DNA from: Nemertoderma westbladi
Lineage: Eukaryota; Xenacoelomorpha; Nemertodermatida; Nemertodermatidae
Length of the DNA stretch: 59,187 bases
Direction of reading: 5' to 3'
Assembly (NCBI GenBank): GCA_032718475.1
Contig: JAUCBJ010006530.1
Coordinates: 1-59,187 of the forward strand
Part shown: positions 32,476 through 43,428 of the stretch, in pieces
Layout: each line of letters opens with the position of its first letter
Position numbering within the stretch: the first letter of the stretch is position 1
Notes under the pieces: model-generated
Databases searched by the model: none
Told to the model about the DNA's origin: nothing
The model's input: the letters and a program-made list of their open reading frames with translations, nothing else
Made by a program: the position numbers and the translations under genes

Positions 32476-33888
32476 CTGGAAGAAGTCGCCAGACGGGAGA
32501 GGATAGAAGCAGAGGAGAGGGAAGAGGAGGCCAGGACGCAGAGTTACGGTTTCGAGGAACAGGCAGGCTTAGACAAACTTCATTGGACTTCATCAGGGAG
32601 TTCAGGGGAGTCTCTAGGACGAGAATTGGGATGAACGGTGGGATCGCCGAAACAGTCGACGTCGGGGTTGCAAGCGATGCCCATACCAGCGGGCGCCGAG
32701 GGCGACCAACCGCCAAGGAAGTTAAGGGAGCTGGAGGGATGGAGAGCTACGGGCGAGAGCCAAGGCGGGAAAGGACATAGTGGATCCATCGGGATACCGG
32801 GGTTGGAGCCACTGCCAGAGATGGAGGAGGACGACGACAAGTTCGGAGAGATGCCGCCCATCGAGAGGATAGGCCACTCGGACACGGACTGGGTTGGCGG
32901 GAGGGTGGTGATGGCCAGTGGGGCGAGGGCCTTCTGGAACAGATCCGGCAAGCGGACCTGGGTGCACGAGGAGCCGGCGATGGATTTCGCGGGGAGCACT
33001 ATCAGGTTGGGCGAGCAACCGGGGACGGCACCATGGATAGTATTCGGGGAGACGATGCCCGAGAGGGGCGGGGAGATCGACGTAGATAGAGACACTAACG
33101 TGGAGAAATTCGCCTACCAGCGACTCCACAGACCTCGGAGATCGCTTGGGACGAAAGACGAGGTGGGACGGGAGACATTGGTACTCGGCTGCGACTACTG
33201 TGGGAGACAGACCCACCAGGAAAGGAGCTGCTTGTACTGGTTCCAGAAGGGAACCTTTTGTCTCTACTGCCGAGAGCCAAGCCACAGGATGGGGGCGTGT
33301 CCACGGTTGCATAACCGATGTCCAAAGTGCCACTTTCGGGGACACTACGGACGCCAGTGCAACTGGATGGACGACGAGGAGAAGTTCGCAAGATTCGAGG
33401 AGTGGGCCGATGTCGGGGCCATGACGCGCCAGCGCATGAAGGCCCAGGAGTTCAAGTGGGGTTTCTTCCTTATCAATCAGGAGACTCACATGGAAATCAT
33501 AAAGCGGAGGCTACCGTTTACCTATCAAGAGGTAGCAACGGCGGCGTCGTACGCCGGAGTGATGAACACACAAAGATATTTGGACAGGTGGACGCCACAG
33601 AACCGAAGGGAGTTTATGGATTTCTTGGCGGAGCACGTACCACAAGCAATGAAGATGATCCTATGGGACGCCACCAGAGGGAGACAACCGGGCCACTCTG
33701 AGGGGCCACCGGCGAAGCAATATCGGGCACTAATAACACCAGCTCCCAAGGAGCCAACAACTGGAATCAGCAGGGAGGTGGTGGCAAAGGTCCGAAAGCA
33801 GAAAGCGGATCCCAGAGGAGCGGTGGTAACCAAGAAACGACCCAGGGAAGAGGACGTCAGGGGGAACTATCCCCAGAGGAACAGATAG
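32476..33888 (+). pseudogene. Element 1 downstream ORF, part 2: three CCHC zinc knuckles
   Basis: Same frame as the exonuclease-like part, separated by TGA at 32473 and again at 32632; the open piece 32638-33888 (416 codons, starting at a GTG) has no ATG of its own, which supports one long original frame of about 850 codons. An acidic stretch is followed by three consecutive CCHC knuckles: CDYCGRQTHQERSC (residues 185-198), CLYCREPSHRMGAC (208-221) and CPKCHFRGHYGRQC (228-241). A conserved-looking alpha-helical segment follows (FLINQETHMEIIKRRLPFTY and beyond), then a basic tail. CCHC knuckles bind single-stranded nucleic acid, so exonuclease plus knuckles would be a nucleic-acid-processing protein. 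Confidence 0.6.
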
Positions 33889-34584
33889 GTTCCCAGAATC
33901 GAGGGAGAGAGACTGGGATTTGGACGTGGTACGCCTGGAAGGCGCCGCGTGAGACGTACAAACTATTAAGTACAAATCTAATTAATGCAAGTAATCATAT
34001 AAGTGCAATTCGTATGTACATACGTAGTAATTAGTGATCTACAAATATACGTTCGGAGTAAGTACTATAGTGATACAACCTTTCTCAATTAGCTACTGGG
34101 ACTGGGGGGTAAACTGACTATGACACTATGGACGAGACACCAGACAATTTCACACTTCTTGAGTGCGACGGCACAAGAGGGGGGGGGGGGGAGATTCGTC
34201 AGAAGGGATGAGGTAGACAAAGTGGGGTTGAGGGACGTGCGGAGAGAGTGCGGATGCAATTCTAGTGTGGGGGGGGAGAATAAGAGGCTGAGTGAGGGGC
34301 GAGGAGGTCCAAGTGTATGAGAGAGTTAGGGTGAGAGTGAAGAAGAGATAGGGCGAAAGTGTTGGGGAAACAAAGGTCGTGTGAGAGGTGAGCGCGATCG
34401 GCCCGACATGGGACGCCAGGCACACAGGGTAGCGTTATCATACCCATAGGGAGCGGCCTGGAAAGCCGGCTCCGAGAGAAAAGAATTCCACCCCACACCC
34501 GATACTAGATCGGGATCCAGCGGGATTGTAGCGCACTTTTTGGTTGATGCTATCTTCTTACCGGGAAGATAGCATGGGGGGGAG
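33889..34584 (+). other. Element 1 3' untranslated region, hairpin and polypurine tract
   Basis: No domain-bearing ORF. G13 lies at 34179-34191. A perfect 11-bp hairpin, ATGCTATCTTC (34547-34557) pairing with GAAGATAGCAT (34565-34575) around a 7-nt loop, abuts GGGGGGGAG (34576-34584), the polypurine tract that primes plus-strand synthesis at the 3' LTR. Confidence 0.75.
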
Positions 34585-35122
34585 TGTTAGCTTATTCAAT
34601 CCCGCTAACACCCCATAAAGTTAAGCCGATAAGCAATATTGGGAGCCACGAGATTGGGTAATTAACCAACTCGTGCCATCCCAATAAGAATGGGAAGGAA
34701 ACACACAACAAGGGTCAGGGGCCAAACCCCTAACCCGGAGAGAACAGGTGGAGTGAATGGGAACATTCCAAAGGGCGCCAACAAGGGTATCAACCAATCA
34801 GAGGGGGGAAAGGCATCGATTAGGTAGAGTATCAAGGCCAACCGTGCAATATAGCCACTTGGCAGTAATCATATCAGTTCAGTTATCTCAGTGCAATATT
34901 ATTGCTAGTTTAGGTTAGATAGTTTAGCTAGGGAAGGACCGGGACTTTAGTTACCGTATCCCGCCTTCCGTGTACAACAACCTATATCTATATCTTTATA
35001 CCGATCATTATATACAACGAAGGACACAAACTCATTTACTCTTTTCCATTTACTCTTCACACATGGCGGGGAAGCATGAACTAACACCGGATAAACCGGG
35101 ATCCCTCCTGGATCCCGTCACA
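34585..35122 (+). repeat. Element 1 3' LTR
   Basis: 538 bp, same ends as the 5' LTR, followed by TACCC. Confidence 0.95.
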
Positions 35123-35127
35123 TACCC

Positions 35128-35789
35128 TACAGCCTACAAATCGACTAATACAAAGCTATAGAATATCTCTAACCGTAAAGTCCAGTAGTATACCGCTTAC
35201 CAGATCCTAGTAACCATGTATCTTACTGTAAGACTCTAGTAATGAAACGGGCTCGTACAGTATCTGACAACAAATCCCAGTCCAGGATATCTAAACAAAC
35301 AGATACAATACACAAACTAATACTGGCGAGGAGCAGAGCCTGGTGTCTATTCTATGTACGTGAGCAGGTCTAATGCCTACGAACTAGACAAAAGGATACC
35401 TGTCCTCTAACCGGTATGGCAGATGTACAGTTACAGTGACAGACCAAACTCACAGGAAAACAATGCCTGCGCAGCGAATCCTAACTATCGCTGACAGTCC
35501 CAAATTGCTGCGGTAGTTAGCAGAATATACCTATCAGTACGTGGCAAGGCGTGGTAGGATATTAATAAAACCTCCCTAGGCCAAGCGGTGTGCCGGTAGC
35601 AGAAATGCTCCTTGCCTGATCAAATAACTAACTTCAGGCAGGGGGGGGGGGGGGTACTAATGTATGTTCTACAAAGCGAATCGGTACCAAATGGTCAGTA
35701 CTGCGAATCACTAAATTATGGAACGTATGCTGTCTGTACCTAATATGTACTCGTGTACTGACGGACGGCAATAGCTCGCACCTATGAGG
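35128..35789 (-). repeat. Element 2 left (3') LTR, inner part
   Basis: Matches 47179-47556 and 48168-48454 with roughly 4-5% difference by eye, including the G14 run at 35641-35654. Similarity stops at 'cacctatgaggtat' (35789), where it passes into the downstream ORF of element 2; this may be a deletion joint. Confidence 0.75.
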
Positions 35790-36668
35790 TATGATCTCCG
35801 GGTGTTCAACTATAGGAATCTTGTAAGTTGTCTCCTTCCGGGTCGGTATACTAATAGGAAAGCTAGTTGGTCTCGCAACCGGTACTATCGCTCCAGCAGA
35901 ATGGGGTTGAGGTTCTCGCGTCATCTCGACATGAGGTATCTGTAGTCTCTGCGACAAACCCTGAGCAAAGGTGATACTATCGAAGAGCTCGGGTGTCATC
36001 TCCTTAGGTTCGGTTTCATCGTGGGATATCCAATAGAATGGTAGGCTCGCGAGCCTTCCGCCGAACTCCTAGATCTCGCCTTTCTCGTACGCCTTGTACG
36101 CCCTGTAGAGGCTCAAAGCTTCCCGTTTCTCTTGCGTCGACTTATTAGACTCGTCCACTACCATGCTGTAGACGTCTGGTTTGACTAATTTGGGTTCGTA
36201 AATAACGATCTCACCCGCGTTCAGTCCACTCATCTTAAACGAATGGTACGGATTCGTCAAAGGGTATCCGCCTTCTTGGTAACGTAGACTTTGGTGGTAT
36301 GAGCATCGCGCTAATATCAGCTCGGGTAAGGGTTCGTTTACCATCAAATATTGCAGCGTATGATATAATCGGCGTATCTCTGTGTCTGGATCCTTGCAAA
36401 TGTCACTAGCATCGCATAACGCATCGTAAGGATATAACGCATTGAACTCCGCGCGTAATTCCTCCGTTCTTTTGTTATAAGCATCCAATCGCTGTTTAGT
36501 CACATTCGGGTCCGCCTTGGATTTAGAGAGCTTGGCTGTACTTCTAGCCATACTCTCCACTCCAAACACACTAAAGTTTTTAGCTCCATAACGATTAAAC
36601 AGCGCCTGGTGCTCTTGTTCCTGCGTAAACCCCTGACGTAACTCCTTATACATCTTCTCCGCCATCAT
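35790..36668 (-). pseudogene. Element 2 downstream ORF, unrecognised
   Basis: The minus frame from 36668 gives 199 codons (starting at an ATG-ATG pair) to a TAG at 36069. The same frame reopens and carries on past 35999 into the LTR-matching sequence. The protein is hydrophilic and probably helical at first (MYKELRQGFTQEQEHQALFN), with a middle part rich in Tyr/Pro (GGYPLTNPYHSFKMSG). No signal peptide, transmembrane helix or Cys pattern of an envelope is visible, and no match to the exonuclease-like ORF of element 1. The 20-bp microrepeat at 36040-36059 is read in frame as GRLASLP. Function unknown; it sits where an accessory gene or env would be. Confidence 0.45.
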
Positions 36669-37407
36669 ATACGTGTATATATGGTTACATATCGTTACGT
36701 TTCTACTAGATAAAGCACAAAATAGAGCTTAGATGTGAGGTGACTTAGAGTTTGTCGGCTTTTGGCTCAACTTTGCTCTAAAACCCCAACCCATTTGCCT
36801 AATGACTTCGGGTTCGCGTGATTTCGCACTGGCTCCTAATCCAAAAAATTGTGCCAATAAAAAACGAATTCCGGGTAAACTAGCCGCGAGTCTAAAATAC
36901 TCACCTTTTAATTTCCCAAACTACATTCCCAAAGAAATAATGCAGTCGAGAATTAATTCGGTCTAAATAATAGTAGACACGACTACGTAGAACAAGGCCG
37001 ATTTTCTTTTCTAAAAAAAATTTTTTTTTTCAGTAAGCTCGCAAGCCTTCCATCCGCTCTTTTCCTCCCCAATTTTACATTTTATCTAGCTGTATTCTAG
37101 AATTTGCATTCACTGGAGAATCATTTTTCTTAAATTTAAATCCAACTAAATGGATTTGTCTAATAATTTTTGAAAATTGTCTCACTTGAGGGTTCCAAGT
37201 GGAATTCCATTCCTACTGTACACACAATCCTGCTCCTATGTGATACATAAGGGTACTACCCTCCATGTTCACATATAAAACAATGGAATTCCACCACTGT
37301 CTCTATCTACAGTGAAGAGGATTACAGAATAGTAATACAGTAATACAAAATACTAAATTACTAAAATACGGTAAGTCTATGTGGCAGCCATAAAGGGTCC
37401 CACATCT
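36669..37407 (-). other. Element 2 spacer between integrase and downstream ORF
   Basis: Non-coding, with T/A runs near 37010-37030 and one diverged copy of the microrepeat (37032-37051). No promoter motif was recognised. Confidence 0.5.
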
Positions 37408-38670
37408 CTATTTACTGATATTGGCTGGAGATTTGTAGTCTCCTATCTCGTTTCTAGTCTCCTCAAGGAGTACGAGACGTTGTACAGGCCTATCCACGGT
37501 ACGTCCGTCGATAGTCCGTACAGTAACTGTCCTTACTACACCAGATGTAGGGTGCGTGGTCAAAATGACTCCAGTCAGCCAAAACCGTCTTTTCAGATTG
37601 GCTTCAGCCAATAAAACGTGGTCTCCTCGTCTCAAACATCGGGTATTAAGATACCAAGAGGTTATGGTTGAAATAGAGGGCAAATAATACTTCTGCCATA
37701 TTTCCCAGAATTTATTTGCAAGCAATTGAGTGATTTTCCAAGCCTTGTTGCCGTATCCGTCGCTATTAACGAGTACCGAAATGGGCAACAATGTCGTCGG
37801 CGCCTGTATGAGCAGGTGCGCTGGTGTCAAGGCAAACTGTGCGTCGTTATCGTCTGGGATCAAAGCGATCGGTCTAGTGTTCAAAATCGCTTCAATTTCT
37901 ATTAGTAACGTCTTCAGTTGGTCGTCTGTCAAGATGTGATGCGGCTTTATTACTTTAGCCATAGCTGTTTTAATTGAGCCAATCAGCCTTTCCCAAACGC
38001 CACCTCTCCACGGACTGTCTGGAGTATTAAAATTCCAAACAATTCGGTGAGGACGTAGTTCCTCGGAAATCTGATTTTGGTCCAACTTCCTTAAAGCTCT
38101 GGTTATTTCGTTCCGTGCACCCACAACGTTTGTCCCTTGGTCACAATAAATGGATTTCACCGATCCACGTCTAGCGATAAATTGCCGTAAGGCTAGGATA
38201 AAGGCATTGGTGGTTAAATCTGTTACATGCTCTATATGGACAGCTCTGCTGGCCATGCAAGTGAAGATCAATCCCCAACGTTTTACCTGTACCCTTCTGC
38301 GATTCGCCATTACGGGTCCAAAACAGTCTATCCCCGTCTCAGTGAAAGGGGGTCTAAATGCCTGTAATCTTGCAAGTGGTAGTTCACTCATTTCTTGGTG
38401 TCCTATCCTCGCGTGCACCTTCTTACAAATCATACAGTTCCGTGTTACCGAACTAAGTGCCTTGCGAGGCCAAATCAGTACAAACCTCAATCGTAAATGT
38501 GATAGATAGTGATTTCTACCCACGTGTTTGTGTTGTACATGTGCGTCCAGTATCATAGCGCGCTGTAACTCATGGTGTTGCGGTATTATGATAGGATACC
38601 TAAAGTCAATTGCAAAGTCGATGTTTTGGAGTCTGGACTTGTGGCAAAGTAAGCCCCTATAAATAATCGG
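37408..38670 (-). pseudogene. Element 2 integrase
   Basis: The minus frame 38556-37408 (382 codons) begins in the zinc-binding part (MICKKVHARIGHQEMSELPL). The catalytic core follows with ETGIDCFGPV (D), IYCDQGTNVVGA (D) and GVWERLIGSIKTAM (E), then NTRPI, LTPAHLL and the DHVLLAEANLKRRFWLTGVI C-terminal fold typical of BEL/Pao. Upstream, in the same frame beyond the TAG at 38674, lies the usual RYPIIIPQHHELQRAMILDA lead-in. This integrase frame itself is intact to its stop. Confidence 0.9.
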
Positions 38671-38673
38671 ACT

Positions 38674-39914
38674 CTAACTCAAAATCGGTAAAGACTTGAT
38701 CTGTTTACCTTGGTTGATCGCTGTGAATTCTCGTGCGAAGTATCGCAATTGATAATGTCTAATGATATCAATTTCACAATGACCAACTTCCTTTAAGGTA
38801 AGTCTTCTAGGAAAGTCGCGTTTGCCTCTGGCATATTGTTTCAAACGTTTGAGCCATGCTAACTTGCGGCACGCGTCAGTCCATGATCTAGTTAGGTTTA
38901 CTATCCGGTCAACGTTAGTTACGTTAGTGACGTCATCAGGAAAGGTATAGTCATAGTGTGGATACTTGTCTGGACTTGGTAGGTCCACGGGCCTTCCGGT
39001 AGGTTTATCTGAGTCTCCAAGTATGTCAATCTCCACGGTCTTACCTTTACCGTCCGCTCCTAATGAGTCGACTGGCAGTAACGGTTTCAACTCTACAGTA
39101 CCAGTGTGTTCCTGTGAGCCTGTAAGCTTCCTAATCTTAGTTACACGTTTACCTGTAGGTGGTAAGTCAATTATTTTCTTTGAGCGGAGTGTGATCGCTG
39201 TGGCCACACCTTTATCGTCCAAAGAAGTCAAATTCGGTAAGTTTCTAAATGTCTGCTCCAATGGGTCTTCTACTGGAGTGTCTAGTAGACAGTCTGGTGA
39301 AGCGTCCAGTGAACAGTCTGGTGAGACGTCTGGTGAGACATAGCGCGGAACTTCCAGCAAAATGTCCTGTCGTCGGTCCCAAAGAAAGTCTGGCGTAACT
39401 TCTGTCAGAAAGTCTGGTCTAAAGTCTGGTGGACAGTCTGACGAGATGTCTGGTGGAAAGTCTGGTGAGACGTCCGGTAGACAATCTGTCGAGAGTTCCA
39501 TAAAACAATCTGGCGAACAATCCGGAGAACAATCTGGTGTGCTTCTGGTGAATAATCTAGCGAGTAATCTGGTGAACAATCCGGCAAAACGTCTGGTGAA
39601 ATCTCCCGCGGAACATCCGGTGAAGGATTTGTACGAGCGTCTGGTCAAGATTCTGGTGAGACGTCTGGCGTAATGTCAGGTCTAGCGTCTAGGTCATCAG
39701 ATTTCGTCCGTCCTTGTTTCCTCTTGACCTTGGCGTTGGCTTTCGCTTTAGATTTGACAACCTTGTCGATTTTTATCTCGGCACCCTCTGGTATGGTATT
39801 GGTTGTCGCGTCAAATAATGGTGGCCATTCGTCTGATGGTCGCTGTAGGAAATCGGGTCCTCTAAACCAAAAGGATTTATTGTCCGGTTTACAAAAGTCG
39901 AGCGGTAACATCAC
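38674..39914 (-). pseudogene. Element 2 RNase H-integrase linker with SPDC repeats
   Basis: Two overlapping frames (39914-39645 and 39648-38674). About 39290-39690 is a tandem array encoding SPDC/SPDV/SPDF units, from 12-15-bp repeats; this expansion is not part of a usual BEL pol. After it, conserved linker coding resumes (RSWTDACRKLAWLKRLKQYA; GHCEIDIIRHYQLRYFAREF). It stops at a TAG (38674), with integrase coding continuing in the same frame. The repeat probably arose in this lineage and lengthened pol by over 100 codons. Confidence 0.7.
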
Positions 39915-40817
39915 CCGTGAGGGCTGGGTTCAGCTTCCCTGGACAGTGACGCCAATCGTGTTTGAGCGACCGGTCTAATATTTCAGCCCGTCTGTTGGCT
40001 ACGAAAGTCTTGAACTCAAATGCTTCGTTGTTTATGTACCAAAGTACCAACGTCGCATCCGTCCAATATGTGACCTTCAAGTTAGCCTCCAGCTCGCATT
40101 GAACTAGACTGACAATATCGGTGGATATCGTCCCGGCTTGCAGCTCTCCACGAGGTATAGTCATATACTTCAACGGCGTTGTTCTAGCCCTAGAAGTAAC
40201 GAGAGACACATCGTAGCTGTCCGATGTCACTTGTCATCTAATGTATAAAGTAACCCCCAATCCTTGCTAGCGTCACTAAAGCTGTGAAGCTCTAAATCGG
40301 CAGGAAAGGTGGTCTGCAAAGGAAAGTATATCCTCGGTATGGTATAGTCTTGTAGGAACGTCAGTTGGGCTTCCCAGTCCCTCCATTGCTCAGCTGACTT
40401 TTCTGGGATGGGATCGTCCCATTCCAGTCCGGCTTGCCAAATGCTGCGGAGTATGATCCTAGCATGTAGGATCACTGGAATAATGAAACACAATGGGTCA
40501 TACAATCGACTCATGGTCGATAAGCAAGTCCTCTTAGTGAGAGGTCTAGTCTGGTCGTTGGACCTTACACGTACCCTAAAATTGTCGGTGTTAGGGTCCC
40601 AACTAAGTCCTAATACTTTGGTCATCGGTAGAGGTTCTAGGTCTAAGTCCAAGTCACCTCCACTGCGATCCGTTGGGTCAATTGAGTTCACTAGTTCGGG
40701 TTCGTTGGAAGCAAACTTTGTCAGGCGGAATCCGCCCTCAGCAAGACAATCCTGGAGTTGGTGTGCTACAGTTGTAGCGCGCTCCAAAGTGTCACAACTC
40801 TTGAGGCCGTCATCCAC
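39889..40817 (-). pseudogene. Element 2 RT C-terminal half and RNase H
   Basis: The frame from 40817 follows directly on FYVDDGL (the tyrosine codon lies just upstream, after an in-frame TGA near 40826). It has GGFRLTKFASNEPELV, MTKVLGLSWDPNTDNFRVRV, RLYDPLCFIIPVILHARIIL and the RNase H motif LELHSFSDASKDWG, then frameshifts into 40230-39889 with MTIPRGELQAGTISTDIVSL, YWTDATLVLWYINNE and FVANRRAEIL. All are expected for BEL/Pao. Confidence 0.85.
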
Positions 40818-40936
40818 GTAGAAATCTCATTCCACTGTCCGAACTACTTCTGGGTCAAAATGGTCTCGTCTGTCCAATGTGGTCTGCTTTAAGGCGTACA
40901 TGGTGCAGTTGGGGCTGTCCCTGGTTCCGAAAACTA

Positions 40937-42250
40937 TTACGTGCATTTGCTTTGGTAAGTTTCTGGCGGAAGTTCTAAATTTCCGTCCGGATACCAAAGA
41001 AACCTTAAGCTGTCCCTGTCCCGCTCCAAAGCCTTAACCTGGTGAAACATGGCCTCTACGTCACAGGTGAAAGCCACTTTGTGTTGTCTAAAACGCATTA
41101 GGACTCCCATGAGGTAATTATTCATATTCGGCCCGTCCATCAGTTCGCTGTTCATAGACATCCCTTGGTAAAGCGCGGCGCAGTTGTTGACTACACGCAC
41201 CTTGCCAGGTTTGTCCGGGTGTCGAACAAAATGATGTGGCAGGTAATATGTCTGATCGGTGGTTACCTCGGGATTTAACATCCTAATGGCGTATCCCTTT
41301 TGGAGATACGTCTGAAGTTGCGGATTGTATTGCATATGGGCTGTCTCATCTCGCAACAATCGCTGCCTTATTGATTTGAGTCGCCTCAAAGCAAGCGGGT
41401 AATTGTTAACGAGCTTAGGTTGTCCATTGCGCCACAACATGCCAACCTCATAGTGGCCATTTGCAGTCTGGCGAATGGTATCTCTCATAATATTTAATGA
41501 CTGTTTTTCCTGTTCTGACATAGCGGTCTCGTAACTACGGGGTTCTGCTGAGTCCTGTTCCAACCATTGAATGGTCCATTCAGTCAGCAGTCGGTCAAGC
41601 GCTGCTTGCACTGTGCCATGGTCCTCGTCCACGTCTTCGTCCGCTGCGGTGGCTAGTGTCAATGTGTCTGGTAGGCTCGCAAGCCTTCCGGTGTCACTAG
41701 TTGGTGTCGAATTGTCGTGCGGCAGTTTGACAACTTCTTGATCTGTCGGTAGGCTCGCAAGCCTTCCAAGATCAACGACCGGTGTCAAAGCCTGGTGGGT
41801 GGGGTCAATGACCTTCAGATTTTTTGGTAGGCTCGCAAGCCTTCCAAAATCCTCGTTCATCGAGTCATCCACAGCAACACCCCTTTGGCCTTCGGTAGTT
41901 AATACAACCTGGTTTACTGCAAGTAGTTGTAAGTCAGAGGTCCATGTGGTCGTGTCCAGATCAGTTACGTCAGTATCGGTGGCGTCTGCGTTTGCGACGC
42001 AAGTCTGCCGTAGTGCCGTCTGTACAATTGGACCACAGGAGTGTGAAGGAGAATTATCTATCGTGTTAGTCAATAAACTACACGTACTCAAAACGTCGTC
42101 CTCCTGGTCACTTACATCTAGTGAACGTATTGGTGCTCTAGTATACCAACCTATGGGAGTTCTACATCTGTAGGGGTTTCCCGCTGTAATAAAAGATGGG
42201 CGTGTCTCCCATACCTGATGTAAGTTAAACTGGTCTGTCCCAATTAACAT
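40937..42250 (-). pseudogene. Element 2 protease-RT linker and RT N-terminal half
   Basis: 437 codons. An N-terminal MLIGTDQFNLHQVWETRPSF is followed by about 180 residues of divergent linker in which the microrepeat is read three times as GRLASLP (41670-41689, 41748-41767, 41826-41845). RT motifs then follow: NGHYEVGMLWR, TDQTYYLPHHFVRHPDKPGK, VRVVNNCAA and VAFTCDVEAMFHQV (first catalytic D). The frame is lost just before the YVDD block. Confidence 0.85.
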
Positions 42251-42350
42251 CGTGATTGAGCGATAATTAACAGGACATTCCGGTATTCCAAGGTGTCAGA
42301 AATACTTATGATCTTCCGGTGATTGCTCTGGCACAGGGCCAAGCAAGTTA

Positions 42351-42821
42351 CTAAAGTCCTTCGTAGCTGCAAAGGTCAAATTTCTTACCGGAAGTAATGA
42401 GCGCTCGCTCCTCCTTGCTGTGTTCTGCTTTGGAAAGAAGAGTGTCTAAAGTTAGTTGTACTCTTGTCACTGGAATCGTTCGCTTACCATGCATGCTGCT
42501 TACAGTATACTGAGCAGTCTTACCTTGACTCATGTCCATAACCACGTCGGCTACTTGTTCGTCGGCATAACTATGCGATGATGCAGAGTCCAAGATAGCG
42601 TATATACGCTTGCTCCCTCGGGTTCCGGTAATCTTTATAGGAATCACGCTAAACCCTTTCAATTGGTTCTGTGTGAGGAGTGTTACCAATGGCTGTTCCT
42701 CCCCCGTATGCACGTAAAATGTGTAGTCTTCCTCCTCGTCCTCGTCCGATGATCCCGATTGGTTCATACAATCCGCGTAGAAAGTACGAATCTCGCGCAG
42801 CGCACGCTCCTTATAAAGCAC
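42351..42821 (-). pseudogene. Element 2 aspartic protease
   Basis: 156 codons with an acidic leader, VTLLTQNQLKGFSVIPIKIT, then the catalytic motif YAILDSASSHSYADEQVAD (DSA, catalytic Asp kept, unlike element 1) and TISS/VSSMHGKRTIPVTRVQL. Separated from RT by a frame break near 42300. Confidence 0.8.
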
Positions 42822-42914
42822 GTCGCATCTAGCCGCTTGATCTGGATGCTCTCGTCGAAAGTGTCTGGTCGGAGTATGACTGGTAGTGTGAAGTAACGCG
42901 TCATGGTTACATCC

Positions 42915-43112
42915 TCACAGAGGACATGTATCGTTGCTCGGGCAATCCTTCCGGACGTGTCCTGGCTTCGTACATCTCCAGCAAGAATCCAAAGATTGAA
43001 TTTGAAGTCTTCTCTCTTCGATTCCTAACTCCTTAAAAGCGCGACATCCACGTAGTTTATGTCCGCTATGGTTCCGCTCGCAGTATGAGCATCCCACAAA
43101 GTCCGCCGGCAA
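42915..43112 (-). pseudogene. Element 2 gag zinc knuckles
   Basis: 65 codons with CSYCERNHSGHKLRGC and CWRCTKPGHVRKDC, the second a canonical CX2CX4HX4C knuckle. In frame position it lies between gag capsid and protease. Confidence 0.85.
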
Positions 43113-43428
43113 CTGTTGTCATGGCTGCGTGGTGCCGATAGGCGTCAGAACTTTAGAAGTCTCAGTAGGGGTGGCGTAGGTAATGGCTTTCGCGTTTGTC
43201 GGAAACGGTTTAGTCCAATTTGGCGCAGAAATAGCTATCCCTTCTGCCGCAATATGGTGATCAGTGTAGTTCGATCGAGTCTCGATCACGGCCTCCCGCG
43301 AAATCAGCTGGTAGACGTATTGTAGACAGTGGTAGACAGTGGTAGACAGTTGGTGGTACTCGATGCGTCGCCATTCTTGTCGTAGTCGATGATGAAGTCT
43401 ACCGATAATTCGAATCGAATGAGAACTG

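Larger units (their letters stand above)
20969..35122 (+). mobile_element. Element 1: BEL/Pao LTR retrotransposon, 14154 bp
   Basis: Two 538-bp LTRs (20969-21506; 34585-35122) begin TGTTAGC and end GTCACA, flanked by perfect TACCC duplications (20964-20968; 35123-35127). They differ at about ten positions (roughly 2%), so insertion is fairly recent. Contents in order: long disordered gag region, gag with CCHC knuckle, aspartic protease, reverse transcriptase, RNase H, integrase, a 40-bp tandem array, an exonuclease-like frame and a three-knuckle frame, then a polypurine tract. At 14 kb it is large for BEL/Pao. In-frame stops and slips show this copy is inactive. No primer-binding site starting TGG was found just after the 5' LTR. 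Confidence 0.95.

Noticed and set aside
31342-33888. Envelope glycoprotein in element 1
   Set aside because: No signal peptide, furin site, fusion peptide or membrane anchor; the frame has nuclease-like and zinc-knuckle motifs.
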